This document shows, one piece after another, positions 42,188 through 44,516 of a stretch of 44,516 bases of DNA (its first letter is position 1; every line of letters starts with the position of its first letter). The DNA comes from Actinomycetota bacterium (lineage in GTDB: Bacteria > Actinomycetota > Actinomycetes > Mycobacteriales > SCTD01), in assembly GCA_019348355.1 (NCBI GenBank), contig JAHWJP010000009.1:1-44516 (forward strand), read 5' to 3'. The notes below the pieces were generated by a model. It did no database searches and was not told where the DNA came from. It saw only the letters and a program-made list of their open reading frames with translations. A program made the position numbers and the translations under genes.

Positions 42188-43009
42188 GTGCCCGAGCACA
42201 CGCTGCCCGCCGACTCGCTGCCGGTCGACGGCGCCCGGTCCGAGCAGGCCGAGGCTGTCGCCACGGCTTCCGAGGGCTACGCGAGCTCGACCGAGGCCGG
42301 TACGAGCGCCGCGAGCGTGGACGAGCTCGGTGCCGGCGGCGTCGAGGACGCTCCCAGCGGTTACCTCACCGACGCGGCGCCTGAGGGCGTCGGCCTGCCT
42401 GACGCCGAGGCTGCCCCCGACACGGTTCCCGCCGAGGACCTCGACCCGGCCGACCAGCTGCGCGCCGAGCTGTCCGGCCAGCAGGGCGACTGGTATGTCG
42501 TGCACTCCTACGCCGGCTATGAGAACAAGGTGAAGACCAACCTCGAGAGCCGCATCTCCTCGCTCAATATGGAGGACTACATCTACGCGATCGAGGTCCC
42601 CGTCGAGGAGGTGACCGAGATCAAGGGCGGCAAGCGGCAGCAGGTCATCCGCAAGAAGTTGCCCGGCTACCTGTTCGTCCGCATGGACCTCACCGACGAG
42701 TCGTGGTCGGTCGTGCGCAACACCCCCGGCGTCACCGGCTTCGTCGGCCAGACCTCCCGGCCCTCGCCGCTGTCCATCGACGAGGTGGTCAAGATGATCG
42801 CGCCGCCCAAGCAGAAGACGGTCGTCGCCCAGAAGGCCGTCGACTTCGAGGTCGGTGAGTCCATCACGGTCACCGACGGGCCCTTCGCCACGTTGCCGGC
42901 CACCATCAACGAGATCAACCTCGACAACCAGAAGCTCAAGGTGCTGGTGTCGATCTTCGGCCGCGAGACGCCGGTCGAGCTGTCCTTCAACCAGGTCGCC
43001 AAACTCTGA
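42188..43009 (+). CDS. nusG: Transcription termination/antitermination protein NusG
   Basis: [46 protein letters not shown], acidic N-terminal extension. Confidence 0.97.
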   Translation: MPEHTLPADSLPVDGARSEQAEAVATASEGYASSTEAGTSAASVDELGAGGVEDAPSGYLTDAAPEGVGLPDAEAAPDTVPAEDLDPADQLRAELSGQQGDWYVVHSYAGYENKVKTNLESRISSLNMEDYIYAIEVPVEEVTEIKGGKRQQVIRKKLPGYLFVRMDLTDESWSVVRNTPGVTGFVGQTSRPSPLSIDEVVKMIAPPKQKTVVAQKAVDFEVGESITVTDGPFATLPATINEINLDNQKLKVLVSIFGRETPVELSFNQVAKL

Positions 43010-43037
43010 CGCGTCGGCCCTCCCAGAAAGAACTGAC

Positions 43038-43472
43038 ATGCCTCCCAAGAAGAAGAAGCTCACCGCCGTCATCAAGCTCCAGATCAAGGCCGGTGTCGCC
43101 ACACCGGCGCCGCCGGTCGGGCCCGCCCTCGGCCAGCACGGCGTCAACATCATGGAGTTCTGCAAGCAGTACAACGCGGCGACCGAGGCGCAGCGGGGCG
43201 ACATCGTCCCGGTCGAGATCTCGGTGTTCGAGGACCGCTCGTTCACCTTCATCACCAAGACCCCGCCGGCCGCGCGCCTGATCCTCAAGGCCGCCGGCGT
43301 CGACAAGGGCTCGCCGACGCCGCACACCAAGAAGGTCGCCACCATCTCGCAGGCGCAGGTCCGTGAGATCGCCAGCACCAAGCTGGCTGACCTCAACGCC
43401 AACGACGTCGACGCGGCCGCGAAGATCATCGCGGGCACGGCCCGGTCGATGGGGATCAACGTTACGGCCTGA
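43038..43472 (+). CDS. rplK: 50S ribosomal protein L11
   Basis: [41 protein letters not shown]. Confidence 0.98.
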   Translation: MPPKKKKLTAVIKLQIKAGVATPAPPVGPALGQHGVNIMEFCKQYNAATEAQRGDIVPVEISVFEDRSFTFITKTPPAARLILKAAGVDKGSPTPHTKKVATISQAQVREIASTKLADLNANDVDAAAKIIAGTARSMGINVTA

Positions 43473-43549
43473 CATACCTGTGGGAGGACCCGGATCGTCC
43501 GGGCCCGCCAGCACCACGGCTGCCCCGTTCGGGGCGAGAAGGAGCTCGT

Positions 43550-44263
43550 ATGAAGCGCAGCAAGGCCTACCGGGCCGCGGCCGACAAGGTCGATCTGACC
43601 AATCTCTACACCCCGCTCGAGGCGGTCCGCCTCGCCCAGCAGACCTCCGTCACCAAGTACGACGGGACCGTCGAGGTCGCCATGCGGCTCGGCGTCGACC
43701 CGCGCAAGGCCGACCAGATGGTGCGCGGCACGGTCAACCTGCCGCACGGCACCGGCAAGACTGCCCGCGTCATCGTCTTCGCGACCGGTGAGAAGGCCGA
43801 GCAGGCCCGGGCGGCCGGCGCGGACGAGGTCGGTGGCGACGAGCTCATCGAGAAGATCCAGAAGGGGTTTCTCGACTTCGACGCGGCCGTCGCGACGCCG
43901 GACCAGATGGGCAAGGTCGGCAAGATCGCCCGCATCCTCGGCCCGCGCGGCCTGATGCCGAACCCCAAGACCGGCACGGTGACCGCCGACGTCACCAAGG
44001 CGGTCTCGGAGATCAAGGGCGGAAAGGTCAACTTCCGGGTCGACAAGCAGGCCAACCTCCACCTGGTCATCGGCAAGGTCTCCTTCGACGAGAAGCAGCT
44101 GGTGGAGAACTACCGGGTGGCGCTGGACGAGGTGACCCGGGCCAAGCCGGCCAGTTCCAAGGGCACCTATCTGCGGAAGGTCGCCGTCTCGACGACGATG
44201 GGCCCCGGTATCCCGGTCGACCCCAAGCGGGCGCGCAACCTGCTCGAGGACGGTGCGGAGTAG
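43550..44263 (+). CDS. rplA: 50S ribosomal protein L1
   Basis: [48 protein letters not shown]-type core motif. Confidence 0.98.
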   Translation: MKRSKAYRAAADKVDLTNLYTPLEAVRLAQQTSVTKYDGTVEVAMRLGVDPRKADQMVRGTVNLPHGTGKTARVIVFATGEKAEQARAAGADEVGGDELIEKIQKGFLDFDAAVATPDQMGKVGKIARILGPRGLMPNPKTGTVTADVTKAVSEIKGGKVNFRVDKQANLHLVIGKVSFDEKQLVENYRVALDEVTRAKPASSKGTYLRKVAVSTTMGPGIPVDPKRARNLLEDGAE

Positions 44264-44297
44264 CTCAGTCCAGCGCGTTGCCGCGTGCTCAACCCAG

Positions 44298-44353
44298 CAA
44301 GATCTTCGTGGAGTTCACAGGGTGGCTACCCTGTGAACTCCCCGAAGATCTTG
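44298..44353. repeat. Near-perfect 26-bp hairpin palindrome (element E, GATCTTCG...CGAAGATC) downstream of rplA
   Basis: CAAGATCTTCGTGGAGTTCACAGGGT-GGCT-ACCCTGTGAACTCCCCGAAGATCTTG; arms pair at 25/26 positions. Confidence 0.9.
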
Positions 44354-44426
44354 GGGGCAAGCTCGGGCGTGGCACGGAGTAGCCGCCTGCTTGCGGAGAG
44401 GAACGGCCGGTGCTGTGCGGTGTCGC

Positions 44427-44516
44427 TCAGCGCGCCGCGGTGAGGTAGGCGGTCGACTCCCTCTGCCACATGAAGTACAGCAGGGCGGCGTACAGCGCCA
44501 GGGTGATCACGCCGAC
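44427..44516 (-). CDS. C-terminal end of an unidentified membrane protein (truncated by window edge)
   Basis: Reverse-strand open frame VGVITLALYAALLYFMWQRESTAYLTAAR* ending at 44427. Confidence 0.5.
   Translation of the reverse strand, partial: VGVITLALYAALLYFMWQRESTAYLTAAR

Overview
High-GC actinobacterial chromosomal window, mostly conserved backbone. Read left to right it contains: (i) the end of one Dpp/Opp-type ABC transporter (partial permease, permease, two ATPases); (ii) a divergently placed Suc_Fer-like thioredoxin-fold ferredoxin gene facing a second Dpp/Opp-type operon, which includes a permease-ATPase fusion and ends in two unusual genes (a tandem-duplicated GATase1/ThuA-like protein and an FmdE-like protein); (iii) a JmjC/cupin oxygenase gene preceded by a small repetitive Asp/Gly/Ser-rich ORF with a strong Shine-Dalgarno; (iv) menG and a geranylgeranyl-reductase-family gene; (v) the complete nuoA-N complex I operon, followed by a polyprenyl diphosphate synthase, an orphan NuoB-NuoC fusion, an orphan NuoI-like 2x[4Fe-4S] protein and htpX; (vi) yajQ, tRNA-Tyr/Thr/Met, a TolB-like propeller gene, rpmG, a hadA/hadB-like pair, a CysRS-like-domain/GT2 fusion, an alpha/beta hydrolase and an aspartate aminotransferase; (vii) tRNA-Trp, secE, nusG, rplK, rplA. 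The best leads for something undescribed are the small Asp-rich repeat peptide beside the JmjC oxygenase, the ABC/ThuA-like/FmdE-like operon with a possible iron box, the orphan NuoB-C/NuoI module, and a family of GATC-bounded intergenic palindromes (two copies about 86% identical and exactly 56 bp long). All calls come from reading the sequence and ORF translations; no database search was run.
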